This document shows, piece after piece, positions 8,367 to 21,068 of a DNA stretch of 64,000 nt. This DNA comes from Desulfurellaceae bacterium bin18 (GTDB lineage: Bacteria > Desulfobacterota > Binatia > Bin18). A program made the position numbers and the translations under genes. The notes below the pieces were generated by a model that saw only the letters and a program-made list of their open reading frames with translations, was not told where the DNA came from and did no database searches. The stretch is from assembly GCA_002238415.1 (NCBI GenBank), contig MPMI01000014.1:48545-112544 (forward strand). Reading direction: 5' to 3'. Within the stretch, counting starts at the first letter, position 1. Every line of letters starts with the position of its first letter.

Positions 8367-9533
8367 CTATTGCCCCAGCTTATAGACCTCAGCCACGTTT
8401 GCCCCGATGACCTGCTGCCGGGCCGTTTCGGAGAGTGGCGTGACCAGCCGTTTCAGGGCCGGCATATACTGGTCGCTGTGGTCCGGGTGCGGGAAGTCCG
8501 ATGCCCAGAAGAATTTGTCGGCTCCGACGAATTCGATGATGTGCTGCAAGGCTTTTTCGTCCGGGTCGGCCGAGATCCAGCACTGGCGCTGAAAATAAAA
8601 GCTGGGCCGCTCCTTGAGCTGGGTCGAATGGGCCAGCGGACCCTCAAACACGGCATCCATCCGGTCGAGCAAATAGCCAATCCAGCCGGCCTGGGATTCG
8701 AGCACGACGGCCTTCACCGTGGGGAAGCGCTCGAACACGCCATGGTGAAAGAGTGATACAAACGCCTGCTGCATGTTTTGGGCGACCAGCACATCAAAAT
8801 ACCAGTTGAAGTCGATCGGCTCCGTCGGCACGAGTTCTTCAAAGCGCCCGTGAGGCATGAATTGGATCGGCTCGAAGGTCGGATGCAGGGCAACGGGCAC
8901 ATCCAGTTCCTGTGCCTTTGCCCAGACCGGATCATAGTCTGGATGCCCATGCGATTTCTTCGTCCAGGTAAACGGCGCGAAAAAGGCGCCTTTGCAACCC
9001 GCCTTGACTGCCCGCTCCAGTTCTTTCGCCGCTTCGTTGGCATCGGTACCGGACAGATGGGCGATAGGGATGAGGCGTCCACCCGACTCGGAGCAAAAGT
9101 CCACAATCCAGCGGTTATAGGCCCGGCAATAGGCAGCCGAGATTTCCGGGTCCTGGACCTCAGACTCCCACAAGAGCCCGATGGTGGGGTAGAGAATCGA
9201 TTTTGCCAGCCCTTCGCCGTCAATCCGCTCTACGCGTTCCTTGGCGTCCATTGAGCCAAGCGGCGCGCCATCAATATAACGGCGGTCCGGACCTGGCACG
9301 ATATCCGGCTGGCCCATGGCGCCCAGAATGCCGGGGAAACCGCGCTGGCACAGTCGGGACGGTTTCCCGTCAAACTCAAAATGCTCCCAGCCCTCATCGT
9401 CTGTTTTAATCCGAATGGCCCGCTCGCGGTATTGCGGCTCAAGATATTGCTCCCACAAATCGGGCGGCTCCAAAATATGGCCATCACAATCGATAGAACC
9501 CTCAAGACTGACTTCACCGTTCGCCGTTGACAT
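8367..9533 (-). CDS. Amidohydrolase-family (TIM-barrel, COG2159-type) metal-dependent hydrolase
   Basis: A 388-residue enzyme of the amidohydrolase-2/ACMSD-like group. The N-terminal metal site reads SIDCDGHILEPPDLW, a D-G-H form of the usual H-x-H motif; FWASDFPHPDHSDQ near residue 350 gives the conserved C-terminal Asp/His site. Members hydrolyse or decarboxylate aromatic and hydroxylated substrates; this kind, with the DGHILEP opening, is common in uncultured environmental bacteria and is functionally uncharacterised. The start at 9533 is set by AGGAGG seven bases upstream (AAGGAGGTTGGTATG); an upstream extension in the same frame lacks similarity. Confidence 0.88.
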   Translation of the reverse strand: MSTANGEVSLEGSIDCDGHILEPPDLWEQYLEPQYRERAIRIKTDDEGWEHFEFDGKPSRLCQRGFPGILGAMGQPDIVPGPDRRYIDGAPLGSMDAKERVERIDGEGLAKSILYPTIGLLWESEVQDPEISAAYCRAYNRWIVDFCSESGGRLIPIAHLSGTDANEAAKELERAVKAGCKGAFFAPFTWTKKSHGHPDYDPVWAKAQELDVPVALHPTFEPIQFMPHGRFEELVPTEPIDFNWYFDVLVAQNMQQAFVSLFHHGVFERFPTVKAVVLESQAGWIGYLLDRMDAVFEGPLAHSTQLKERPSFYFQRQCWISADPDEKALQHIIEFVGADKFFWASDFPHPDHSDQYMPALKRLVTPLSETARQQVIGANVAEVYKLGQ

Positions 9534-9722
9534 ACCAACCTCCTTTTTGGTGCTGCGTTTGATCGTATTCCCTTCCCTTACCGAGAATCCCAAAAAAATA
9601 CTAGGCGGCAAAAGGACTGGTACACGCACTCCTGGCGCGAAGACCGCGAGTGCTCTAGTTCTCCAGCCGGAGAACTGGTAAAGGAAGCGACAGGCCGTAT
9701 CGGAAGACAAGGAGTTTTGCGC

Positions 9723-9905
9723 ATGCTTGGAACAGTATTAGGAGTAGGCCTTGGGGCGGTAATACTTGTCGGGGCTTGGTCTGCTGCGGGCCTTGCCGAC
9801 GGGTTCGTGTCAACTGGGGCCGTGACGCTGGGCGTCTTGGGCGCACTCAGCGTGGCCACGTTTGTTGCCTTTCTGGCCAACGCCGGTCATCAGGAGCCGG
9901 AGTAA
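9723..9905 (+). CDS. Small two-helix membrane protein, unknown function
   Basis: A 60-residue protein with two hydrophobic segments: residues about 3-24 (LGTVLGVGLGAVILVGAWSA) and 32-52 (TGAVTLGVLGALSVATFVAF), and a short charged tail (NAGHQEPE). The ATG at 9723 has AAGGAG nine bases upstream, which favours it over the TTG two codons earlier. It stands alone between the amidohydrolase gene (divergent) and tRNA-Leu. No family recognised; the coding call rests on the ribosome-binding site and clean membrane pattern. Confidence 0.6.
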   Translation: MLGTVLGVGLGAVILVGAWSAAGLADGFVSTGAVTLGVLGALSVATFVAFLANAGHQEPE

Positions 9906-10075
9906 GAGCCGGGCTCGGATTTCTTACCCTTCAATCTTCGTTTTGGGCCGGAGTGGGCTGTTCAGGAATGATTCGTCCCGCCAGGCAAGGAGCCCTGTCG
10001 TGGTCTCCGGCATCCTGCGCCCCCGCGGGATTGACAGCCGAACAGCGGGGCGGGTAAGTACTTCACGTACTTTAC

Positions 10076-10159
<84 letters not shown>

Positions 10160-10166
10160 TAGGTCA

Positions 10167-10201
10167 GGGGGCCTTTCTCAAAAAGAGGGAGGCCCCTTTT
10201 T
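10167..10201 (+). terminator. Rho-independent terminator of tRNA-Leu
   Basis: GGGGCCTTTCTC, a short A-rich loop, GAGGGAGGCCCC and then TTTTT. It lies eight bases after the tRNA 3' end and separates it from valS. Confidence 0.85.
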
Positions 10202-10268
10202 ACTGGGCTTCTGATACAACAGACTGCCTGTTTCAGAGTATGAGTCCGCCTTTCCAAGGAGCGAGTTG

Positions 10269-13541
<3,273 letters not shown>

Positions 13542-13632
13542 GCGCTTGACGCCCAGTAGGGGGCTTTATAGGCTACTGGGGCAACAGGCCATCCATTAGC
13601 AGGTGGACGGGTAAAAACCATGAGGCACTCCA

Positions 13633-13827
13633 ATGACTCCCCAATTTCTTGTTGACGCAAACGGACAAAGAACCGCCGTCGTTTTGCCGCTTCAGGACTT
13701 CCGGGCACTGGTCGAACGCTTGGAAGAGTTGGAAGACCTCAGGCTCATTGAAGAACGAAAAAGTGAGCCGACCATTCCCATTTCTTCCCTGGAGGACCTT
13801 CTAGCTAATGTTGAAGCTGGCGATTAA
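13633..13827 (+). CDS. Antitoxin of a RelBE/Phd-type toxin-antitoxin pair
   Basis: A 64-residue protein opening MTPQFLVDANGQRTAVVLPL followed by an alpha-helical segment VERLEELEDLRLIEERK, the pattern of Phd/YefM/RelB-like antitoxins that bind DNA with the N-terminus and the toxin with the C-terminus. It ends 19 bases inside the start of a RelE-like reading frame (13808), the standard overlap of such pairs. The toxin partner is broken, so this antitoxin has no working partner here. First gene of the island after valS. Confidence 0.75.
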   Translation: MTPQFLVDANGQRTAVVLPLQDFRALVERLEELEDLRLIEERKSEPTIPISSLEDLLANVEAGD

Positions 13828-13945
13828 ACGCAGTGTTTTGAAGGACCTGCGTTCATTGCCGAAAGATGTCAGAGGCCGGGCCGCGCTCTCGATACTCGAA
13901 CTGGCTACGTCGCCTTCTCCACCTAAAACAGATTCCAGCAATCTC
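13808..13945 (+). pseudogene. RelE-like toxin, 3' half lost
   Basis: The reading begins MLKLAIKRSVLKDLRSLPKD and continues VRGRAALSILELATSP to a KTDSSNL segment, which is the N-terminal half of a RelE-family mRNA interferase (normally 85-95 residues). Instead of the expected continuation (K-G-Y/L..., then the RVGDYRVVY strand carrying the catalytic residues) the frame passes into unrelated sequence, overlaps the helicase start, and stops at 14035. The catalytic C-terminal half is therefore missing. The break point near 13945 may mark where the helicase segment was joined. Confidence 0.7.
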
Positions 13946-13986
13946 ATGAAGCCTGGGAACCCACCTCCAAAGGGTGAACGTCAGCC

Positions 13987-16900
13987 ATGCCTCGCATTTT
14001 CGACAACATCGAACAGTCTCTCCAGCCCGTATTAGCGGAGACCCTGAAGCTTGCCGACCGAGCCGACTTCTGTGTCGGATATTTCAATTTGCGCGGCTGG
14101 CGGTTGATCGATTCATATGTGGAGCAATGGGACGGGGGCGAGGGGCATTGCTGCCGCGTCCTGGTCGGAATGCAGCGCCTGCCGCATGAGGAATTGCGGC
14201 TTGCCAGGAGTCTGTCCGACGGCCAATCGGCACTCGATAACCAGACGGCGCTTCGGCTCAAAAAAAGACTTGCTGAAGAATTCCGCGAACAACTTACGCT
14301 GGGCGCTCCGACCAATGAAGACGAGGCAGGTCTGCGCAAGCTGGCCAAGCAGATCAAGGCAAAGAAGGTTGTCGTCAAGCTGTTCCTCAGACATTCGCTT
14401 CATGCCAAACTCTACCTGATGTTTCGGCCCGACCCGGCCAACCCGATCATCGGCTATCTCGGCAGTAGCAATCTCACCCAAGCGGGGCTCTCTCATCAGG
14501 GTGAACTCAATATTGACGTGCTCGACCATGACGCCAGTCAGAAGCTCGCCACATGGTTTGAAGATCGATGGAATGACCGCTGGTGTATCGATATCTCGAA
14601 AGAGCTTGTTGAGATTATCGAGGAGAGTTGGGCACGTGAAGAACTGATACCGCCCCACCACATCTACATCAAAATCGCCTACCACTTATCGCAGGAAGCA
14701 CGGGCTGGGTTGACCGAATTTCGTATCCCCAAGGACTTTGGTAACAAGCTGCTCGACTTCCAGACAGCGGCCGTGAAAATCGCAGCACACCATCTGAACC
14801 GGCGGGGCGGTGTCATCATCGGCGATGTTGTCGGGCTGGGCAAAACACTCATGGCGACCGCCCTGGCGCGCGTGTTCGAGGACGACCACGGACTTGAAAC
14901 TTTAATCATTTGCCCGAAGAACCTCGTTCCGATGTGGGAGGATTACCGTGAGCAGTACCGCATGCGTGCTCGCGTATTGTCGGTCAGCCGCGCGATCAGA
15001 GAGTTGCCCGACATGCGCCGTTACCGCTTGGTGCTGATAGACGAGAGTCATAATCTGAGAAACAGAGAAGGCAAGCGATACCGGGCCATTCAGGAATACA
15101 TCCGGGAAAACGACAGCAAATGCGTCTTGCTGTCGGCAACGCCCTATAACAAGACGTATTTGGACCTGTCCAGCCAACTCCGCCTGTTTGTGCCCGAGGA
15201 TGAAGACTTGGGGATTCGCCCGGAACGCTTGCTGAGAGAGATGGGCGAGACGGGGTTCGTACGCCAGCATCAAGCACCGGTTCGGTCCCTGGCCGCGTTC
15301 GAGAAATCCGAGCATGCAGAGGACTGGCACGAACTCATGCGTCTTTATCTCGTCCGCCGGACCCGTGGTTTCATCCAGAACAACTACGCCTCCACCGACC
15401 CGGCCACCGGGCGTCAATACTTGACGTTTGAAGACGGAAGAAAATCCTATTTCCCGACACGGGTCCCAAAGACGGTGCAGTTTAATACCGATGGCCAATA
15501 TGGCCAGTTGTTCGCGGATGATGTCGTTGAGGCCATAAATCGCCTGGAACTGCCACGCTATGGGCTCGGCAACTACGTCTCTGATGTTCCGCGTATACCG
15601 CCGACACAAGCCGAAGCCACAATCCTGAACGATTTATCGCGTGCTGGTAAGCGCCTGATGGGCTTCTGCCGAACCAACCTATTCAAACGTCTGGAGAGTA
15701 GCGGTCATGCCTTTCTGCTGTCGGTCGAACGCCACATTCTCAGAAACTTCATCTTTCTGCACGCGATGGAGAATGATCTGTCGCTCCCAATCGGAACGAC
15801 GGACGCTGGACTTCTTGACCCGCAGTCGTTTGACGAAGATGCCGAGCAGGCCGTTGGTGACATCTTCGATACGGAGGACGACGAAGACAACGGCGAATCT
15901 GAAGGAACGACACCGCTGAGAACCGAAGAGGATTTTCGCAACCGCGCTGCCTCAGTCTACGCACTGTTTACCGATAAATACAGGAAGCGGTTTCGCTGGC
16001 TGGCCTCTCACCACTTTAAGGCAGACCTGGGCAAAGCCCTCAGGGCCGATGCTGAGATTCTCCGCAATCTCCTGGTCACGTTCGGCGAGTGGCGAGCCGT
16101 GGACGATACGAAGTTGGACGCGCTGCAAGAAGTGCTTGTGAATCGACACTCGGGACACAAGGTGTTGGTCTTTACGCAATTCGCGGACACGGTGCGCTAT
16201 CTTGAAAACGAGTTGAAGGCGCGTGGAGTGTCGAGCATGGCGGCGGTAACAGGTGATACGCCAAACTTGACAGAACTTGTCCGGCGGTTCAGCCCGAGGA
16301 GCAATGAGAAAGATATCCCCGCCGAAGAAGAACTGCGCGTGCTGATTGCGACCGACGTGCTGAGCGAGGGGCAGAATTTACAAGACTGTGCTGTCGTGGT
16401 GAATTGCGACTTGCCGTGGGCCATTATCCGCCTGATCCAACGCGCCGGCCGTGTGGACCGCATCGGCCAGCAGGCGGATGCCATCCTGTGTTATTCCTTT
16501 CTTCCGGCCGAAGGGATTGAGCGTCTGATTCGGCTCCGCGCCCGCGTGCGAACACGCCTGCGAGAGAACGCCGAGGTGGTGGGAACGGATGAGGCATTCT
16601 TCGAGGACGAGGACAAACAGAAGGTGCTTGACCTGTATAACGAAAAGGCTGGTATTCTCGACAGTGACGACGAGATGGACATTGATCTGTCCTCATATGC
16701 GTATCAAATCTGGCGGAACGCAACGCAGGCCGACCCGGCGCTTAAAAAGAAAGTCGAAGATATGCCTGCTGTTGTCCATTCATCGAAAGCCCACCGACCG
16801 CAGCCGCAGCGGCCGGCAGGAGCGCTTGTCTACATGCGCACTGCCCAGGGGAATGACGCATTGGCCTGGGTAGACCGCGATGGTAAGAGCGTAACTGAGG

Positions 16901-17340
16901 GCCAATTCGAGATTCTACGTGCTGCGGAATGCGCGCCCGATACGCCGGCTCTCCCCCGGCATGACACGCATCACGAACTGGTCAGCAAAGCTGCGGAACA
17001 TATCGCCCGCGAGGAAAAGCAGGTTGGCGGCCAACTCGGCCGCCCCTCGGGTGCTCGGTTCCGCGTCTACGAGCGGCTCAAGAGCTACGCCGAACAGGTC
17101 AAGGGCACGCTGTTTGATACCGAACTGCTCCGGCGGGCAATTGACGATATCTATCGCCACCCCTTGCGGCAGACTGCTGCGGACACGCTGAACCGTCAGT
17201 TGCGAAGCGGAGTGTCCGACCAGGCCCTTGCCGAGTTGGTCATTGCGCTCCGGGAGGATGACCGACTGTGTATTGTCCATGATGAGGACGAAGGCCGGGA
17301 ACCGAGTATTATCTGCTCAATGGGCTTGATTGGACACTGA
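13987..17340 (+). CDS. PLD-domain / SNF2-type DEAD-box helicase (restriction-like defence ATPase-nuclease)
   Basis: A 1117-residue protein. The N-terminus holds a phospholipase-D-like nuclease domain with one HKD-type site: HAKLYLMF (about residues 139-146) followed by GYLGSSNLTQAG. Next is a superfamily-2 helicase: Walker A GDVVGLGKTL (about 279), Walker B LIDESHN (about 350), motif III LLSATPYN (about 382), and the second RecA lobe with KVLVFTQFADTVRYL, LIATDVLSEGQNLQ and the arginine-finger motif VI QRAGRVDRIGQ (about 817). PLD plus SNF2 translocase occurs in several anti-phage systems (DISARM-like and others) where it cuts or remodels foreign DNA. A methyltransferase gene of similar size follows 400 bases later. 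Start ATG 13987 has a GGGTGA box; the 3' end runs right to the AbrB antitoxin. Confidence 0.88.
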   Translation: MPRIFDNIEQSLQPVLAETLKLADRADFCVGYFNLRGWRLIDSYVEQWDGGEGHCCRVLVGMQRLPHEELRLARSLSDGQSALDNQTALRLKKRLAEEFREQLTLGAPTNEDEAGLRKLAKQIKAKKVVVKLFLRHSLHAKLYLMFRPDPANPIIGYLGSSNLTQAGLSHQGELNIDVLDHDASQKLATWFEDRWNDRWCIDISKELVEIIEESWAREELIPPHHIYIKIAYHLSQEARAGLTEFRIPKDFGNKLLDFQTAAVKIAAHHLNRRGGVIIGDVVGLGKTLMATALARVFEDDHGLETLIICPKNLVPMWEDYREQYRMRARVLSVSRAIRELPDMRRYRLVLIDESHNLRNREGKRYRAIQEYIRENDSKCVLLSATPYNKTYLDLSSQLRLFVPEDEDLGIRPERLLREMGETGFVRQHQAPVRSLAAFEKSEHAEDWHELMRLYLVRRTRGFIQNNYASTDPATGRQYLTFEDGRKSYFPTRVPKTVQFNTDGQYGQLFADDVVEAINRLELPRYGLGNYVSDVPRIPPTQAEATILNDLSRAGKRLMGFCRTNLFKRLESSGHAFLLSVERHILRNFIFLHAMENDLSLPIGTTDAGLLDPQSFDEDAEQAVGDIFDTEDDEDNGESEGTTPLRTEEDFRNRAASVYALFTDKYRKRFRWLASHHFKADLGKALRADAEILRNLLVTFGEWRAVDDTKLDALQEVLVNRHSGHKVLVFTQFADTVRYLENELKARGVSSMAAVTGDTPNLTELVRRFSPRSNEKDIPAEEELRVLIATDVLSEGQNLQDCAVVVNCDLPWAIIRLIQRAGRVDRIGQQADAILCYSFLPAEGIERLIRLRARVRTRLRENAEVVGTDEAFFEDEDKQKVLDLYNEKAGILDSDDEMDIDLSSYAYQIWRNATQADPALKKKVEDMPAVVHSSKAHRPQPQRPAGALVYMRTAQGNDALAWVDRDGKSVTEGQFEILRAAECAPDTPALPRHDTHHELVSKAAEHIAREEKQVGGQLGRPSGARFRVYERLKSYAEQVKGTLFDTELLRRAIDDIYRHPLRQTAADTLNRQLRSGVSDQALAELVIALREDDRLCIVHDEDEGREPSIICSMGLIGH

Positions 17341-17402
17341 TGCCTTTCGCTATGCTTGATGCTGTTGCCTTACCTCCAGAGAGCCTCAGTCAGGAGAAAC
17401 GT

Positions 17403-17645
17403 ATGATTGTTAAAATCACCTCAAAACGCCAAGTTACCCTCCCGGTACAGGTGCTGGATGCGCTTGGTGTGGGTCCTGGCGATCAACTGGAACTGAAAGA
17501 AAGCCCCGACGGCTTCATTCTGCGACCGCGGCGAATCGACTATTCCAAGCTAGGCTCTCTCAAAGACAAGATTGATCCCACAGTCGAGCCGTTCGATATC
17601 GAGAAGTTCAGGAGTGAGCCCTATGACCCGTCGTTACGGGATTGA
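17403..17645 (+). CDS. AbrB/SpoVT-family antitoxin (VapB/MazE-like)
   Basis: An 80-residue protein with the swapped-hairpin AbrB motif MIVKITSKRQVTLPVQVLDA and the continuation LGVGPGDQLELKES, then RPRRIDYSKLGSLK and a C-terminal toxin-binding tail FDIEKFRSEPYDPSLRD, typical of VapB antitoxins that sit before a PIN-domain VapC. The start at 17403 is preceded by CAGGAG; an upstream start in the same frame (17340) overlaps the helicase stop. Its toxin partner starts at 17623 but is only a stub. Lies between the helicase and the methyltransferase gene and could still autoregulate transcription through this point. Confidence 0.82.
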   Translation: MIVKITSKRQVTLPVQVLDALGVGPGDQLELKESPDGFILRPRRIDYSKLGSLKDKIDPTVEPFDIEKFRSEPYDPSLRD

Positions 17646-17697
17646 TACGTTCGCCTACCCCCACGCTGACCCGGAAGTCTTAACGCTGGACTGTTAG
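17623..17697 (+). pseudogene. VapC (PIN-domain) toxin remnant
   Basis: Frame starting at ATG 17623, overlapping the antitoxin end by 23 bases as in intact vapBC pairs. It reads MTRRYGIDT, the standard VapC N-terminus with the first catalytic Asp of the PIN domain, and then breaks into FAYPHADPEVLTLDC and a stop after 24 codons. The ADPEV part still resembles the usual T-x-D-P-E of VapC, so a short deletion/frameshift followed by loss of the rest (normally 125-140 residues) explains it. Too short to be active. Confidence 0.65.
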
Positions 17698-17753
17698 ATG
17701 GTCGCCTTATCTGTATTGTCCAGCGCCCCTAAAACTACCCGAGGACACTGCTA

Positions 17754-20700
17754 ATGCCGACGACCCTCGACAGAGAGAAAATTAGACGCCATCTGGAAGA
17801 CTTCGACCTCCACTCCCTGTTCATCGAGGAGCTTGGCTGGGACCACGGCGGCGAGAACATAGAAGTTACAGTCACAAGCAAGACGTTCGTTCTCGAAGCC
17901 GTAGCCCACAAGCGCGGCATGGTTGTCTACCAATACGTCGCTGATACAGACGAGACCTTCCCGGACCATCCTACCCGCCAGAAGATCGAAAAAGCCGTTT
18001 CCAAAACCGTTCGTGAACACCTTATCGTATACGCCCGGCCCGACCGGAGCGCGCAGCATTGGCAGTGGGTCAAACGCGAACCCGGCAAACCCGACCGGCA
18101 ACGCTCGGAGGCCTATCACCGAAGAGAAGCCGGGGAACGGCTGATCCAGAAGCTGGAGCAAATCGTCTTCACACTGGACGAAGAGGACGACCTGACCATC
18201 GTTGATGTATCAGGCCGGGTGCGGGCTGCCTTTGATGTCGAGAAAATCACCAAGAAGTTCTACGACCGCTTCAAGCAGGAACACCGTGTCTTTCTGGACT
18301 TCATTGAAGGTATCCAGAACATCGCCGACCGGGAATGGTACGCCTCGCTCATGCTGAACCGGATGATGTTCATCTATTTCATCCAGAAGCGGGGATTCCT
18401 CGACAACGACCCGGACTATCTGCGCAATCGTCTGCACCGCATGCAGACCACGCACGGCAAAGACCGCTTTCAGACCTTCTACCGGCGATTCCTGTTGCGG
18501 TTGTTCCACGAAGGCCTAGGGCAGCCCGAGGCCAGCCGCTCGCCTGAACTGGCAACCTTACTTGGAAGAGTTCCGTATCTGAACGGTGGATTGTTTGACG
18601 TACACGACTTGGAGCGTGATAATCCGAAGATACACATTCCCGATGAGGCTTTTCAGAATATATTCGCCTTTTTCGATACCTACCAATGGCACCTAGACGA
18701 CCGACCACTGCATAACGATAGAGAGATCAACCCCGACGTACTGGGCTATATCTTCGAGAAATATATCAACCAGAAGCAGATGGGGGCCTACTATACCAAG
18801 GAAGACATTACCGGCTATATCAGCCGTAATACCATTCTCCCCTTCCTGTTCGACCGGGCGAAAAAAGCGTGTCCGATTGCTTTTATGCCCGACGGTGGAG
18901 TGTGGCGGCTCTTATCCGAAAACCCTGACCGTTATTTCTATGAGGCCGTCCGCCACGGCATCACGTATGACATCCATACAAGAGAGGACCTCGCGGAAAA
19001 ACGCGAGCTGCCACCCGACATTGCCGAGGGCCTGAACGACGTGTCCAAACGCGGCGGATGGAACAAGGCGGCCCCAGCCGACTATGCCTTGCCGACCGAA
19101 ACGTGGCGTGAGCATGTGGTCCGTCGGCAACGCTACGAAGAAGTCCGCGCCAAGCTCGCTACCGGCGAGGTTACGTCTATCAACGACCTTATCACCTACA
19201 ACCTGGACATCGAAAAATTCGCTCATGACGTAATTGTGGAGAGCGAAGGGCCGGAGCTGATCCGTGCTTTCTGGAAAGCCCTCAACGCAGTCTCCGTCCT
19301 TGATCCAACGTGCGGTTCCGGCGCGTTTCTGTTCGCCGCCCTCAGTATTCTGGAGCCGCTGTACACAGCTTGTCTGGAGGTCATGCGTGGCCTTCTTGAC
19401 GATCTGGAGCGTTCGCAACGCCAGCACCGCCCGAAGAAACTGCGCGACTTCCATGCGGTACTGGAGCAGGTCGCCGCACACGCCAGCGAACGCTACTTCA
19501 TTCTCAAGTCCATCATTATCAATAACCTGTATGGCGTGGACATCATGGAAGAGGCCGTAGAAATCTGCAAACTGCGCCTGTTCCTGAAGCTGGTCGCACA
19601 GTTGGAGCGCTATGACCAGATTGAGCCCTTGCCTGACGTTGACTTTAACGTCCGCGCCGGTAACACGCTCGTCGGTTTCACTTCGCTTGAGGAGGTTCGG
19701 AAAACCTTCACAATAACCACTGACAATCAGTACAGAATGCTTTCTCAAAAAGAGAAGGCGAAGTTAAAACGCCTTGAAGAGGACGCCGAAATCACTGACC
19801 GCAAGTTTCGTAAGTTCCGCGAAATGCAGACCGAAAACGGTATGGACGCCGGCGAGTTTGCCGCCTCTAAGGTGAAATTGCGTCAGCAACTTGACGACCT
19901 ACGCGATGAATTAGACCAGTATTTAGCCGATGATTACGGTGTCAAGACCAAGCATCGACGGGCCTATCAGAAATGGCGTGATAGCCATCAGCCGTTTCAT
20001 TGGTTCGTTGAGTTCTACGGGATTATGCACGGCGGTGGATTTGACGTGATTATCGGGAATCCACCGTATGTTGAATACCACAGGGTTAAAGCATCCTACA
20101 CCGTGTCGGCCACCTATACGACATTACCATGCGGTAACCTCTATGCCTTAGTCTTGGAGCGCTCCTATGCACTCAGTCGAAGCAGAGGCTGGGTCAGCCT
20201 TATTGTTCCATTAAGTCTTGTGTGTACCAGCCGGACTGAGGAGGCAAGAAAAATTGTGAAAAAGTTTCCTGCCTGGCTGTCAACCTATGACATGCGGCCC
20301 GATTCCTTGTTCGAGGGTGTCGCCCAGCGCCTCACTATTATCATTTCGCAAAATCGAAAGGCCGATTCAACTTGCTTATTTATGGGGGGATTTCGCCGGT
20401 GGGTTGCAGAGGAACGGCCATTCCTCATTGTACGGACAAATTATTACTCTATCCCAAGGCCGCCAGGAGAAGTGCCGTTTCCAAAGTTGTTCTTCCCTAT
20501 AGAACAGGCCATCCTTGCTAAAATAGATGGGACTCCGCTTGCACAATTTTCGATCAAGACTTCCAATCCAATTCTCGTACACAGAATTGTCCGATATTTC
20601 ATCAAGTCGCTGGATTTTGTTCCCTTATTTGTTGACACAAAAGGGAACCGAGGCAAGTCCGAAGATTATAAGAATTTTCACTTCGAAGATGAACATCGAG

Positions 20701-21068
20701 ACTATATCACTGTGTTGCTTAACAGCACTCTCTTCTATTGGTTCTGGCGAACCCATTGTGATGGCTTTCACTGCGGCTACAATGACGTATACTCCATGCC
20801 CTATAAGGAAATAACCTGTGCTAAAGCTAAGCAATCGTTGAAGAGACTCCTCGCCGATCTAATGCGTCATCTCCAAGACAACTCCGAGGAACGGTCCATC
20901 AGGACCAAGGCGGGAAACATCCGGTATCAAGAATTTTATCCCGCGAGATCAAAGCGCTTCATTGATGAAATCGATCAGGTGCTAGCTGAACACTATGGTT
21001 TCACTGACGAGGAACTAGACTTCATTATCAACTACGACATCAAGTATCGTATGGGGAGAGACGGGTGA
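17754..21068 (+). CDS. Eco57I-type DNA N6-adenine methyltransferase / type IIG restriction-modification protein
   Basis: A 1104-residue protein. The SAM-binding motif I is DPTCGSGAFLFAAL (about residue 516-529) and the catalytic motif IV is NPPYVEYH (about 769), the N-P-P-Y signature of adenine-N6 methyltransferases. A helical region of about 500 residues precedes the methyltransferase, and a target-recognition-like C-terminal region with hydrophobic segments follows (FIKSLDFVPLFVD, HCDGFHCGYNDVYSMPYKEI). The N-terminal 130 residues (LFIEELGWDHGG, then EAVAHKRGMVVYQ) resemble the leading domain of large Eco57I/PglX-like proteins; I could not see a certain PD-(D/E)XK nuclease site. With the PLD-helicase upstream it looks like the modification/recognition part of a defence system. 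The next gene overlaps its stop (GTGA). Confidence 0.9.
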   Translation: MPTTLDREKIRRHLEDFDLHSLFIEELGWDHGGENIEVTVTSKTFVLEAVAHKRGMVVYQYVADTDETFPDHPTRQKIEKAVSKTVREHLIVYARPDRSAQHWQWVKREPGKPDRQRSEAYHRREAGERLIQKLEQIVFTLDEEDDLTIVDVSGRVRAAFDVEKITKKFYDRFKQEHRVFLDFIEGIQNIADREWYASLMLNRMMFIYFIQKRGFLDNDPDYLRNRLHRMQTTHGKDRFQTFYRRFLLRLFHEGLGQPEASRSPELATLLGRVPYLNGGLFDVHDLERDNPKIHIPDEAFQNIFAFFDTYQWHLDDRPLHNDREINPDVLGYIFEKYINQKQMGAYYTKEDITGYISRNTILPFLFDRAKKACPIAFMPDGGVWRLLSENPDRYFYEAVRHGITYDIHTREDLAEKRELPPDIAEGLNDVSKRGGWNKAAPADYALPTETWREHVVRRQRYEEVRAKLATGEVTSINDLITYNLDIEKFAHDVIVESEGPELIRAFWKALNAVSVLDPTCGSGAFLFAALSILEPLYTACLEVMRGLLDDLERSQRQHRPKKLRDFHAVLEQVAAHASERYFILKSIIINNLYGVDIMEEAVEICKLRLFLKLVAQLERYDQIEPLPDVDFNVRAGNTLVGFTSLEEVRKTFTITTDNQYRMLSQKEKAKLKRLEEDAEITDRKFRKFREMQTENGMDAGEFAASKVKLRQQLDDLRDELDQYLADDYGVKTKHRRAYQKWRDSHQPFHWFVEFYGIMHGGGFDVIIGNPPYVEYHRVKASYTVSATYTTLPCGNLYALVLERSYALSRSRGWVSLIVPLSLVCTSRTEEARKIVKKFPAWLSTYDMRPDSLFEGVAQRLTIIISQNRKADSTCLFMGGFRRWVAEERPFLIVRTNYYSIPRPPGEVPFPKLFFPIEQAILAKIDGTPLAQFSIKTSNPILVHRIVRYFIKSLDFVPLFVDTKGNRGKSEDYKNFHFEDEHRDYITVLLNSTLFYWFWRTHCDGFHCGYNDVYSMPYKEITCAKAKQSLKRLLADLMRHLQDNSEERSIRTKAGNIRYQEFYPARSKRFIDEIDQVLAEHYGFTDEELDFIINYDIKYRMGRDG

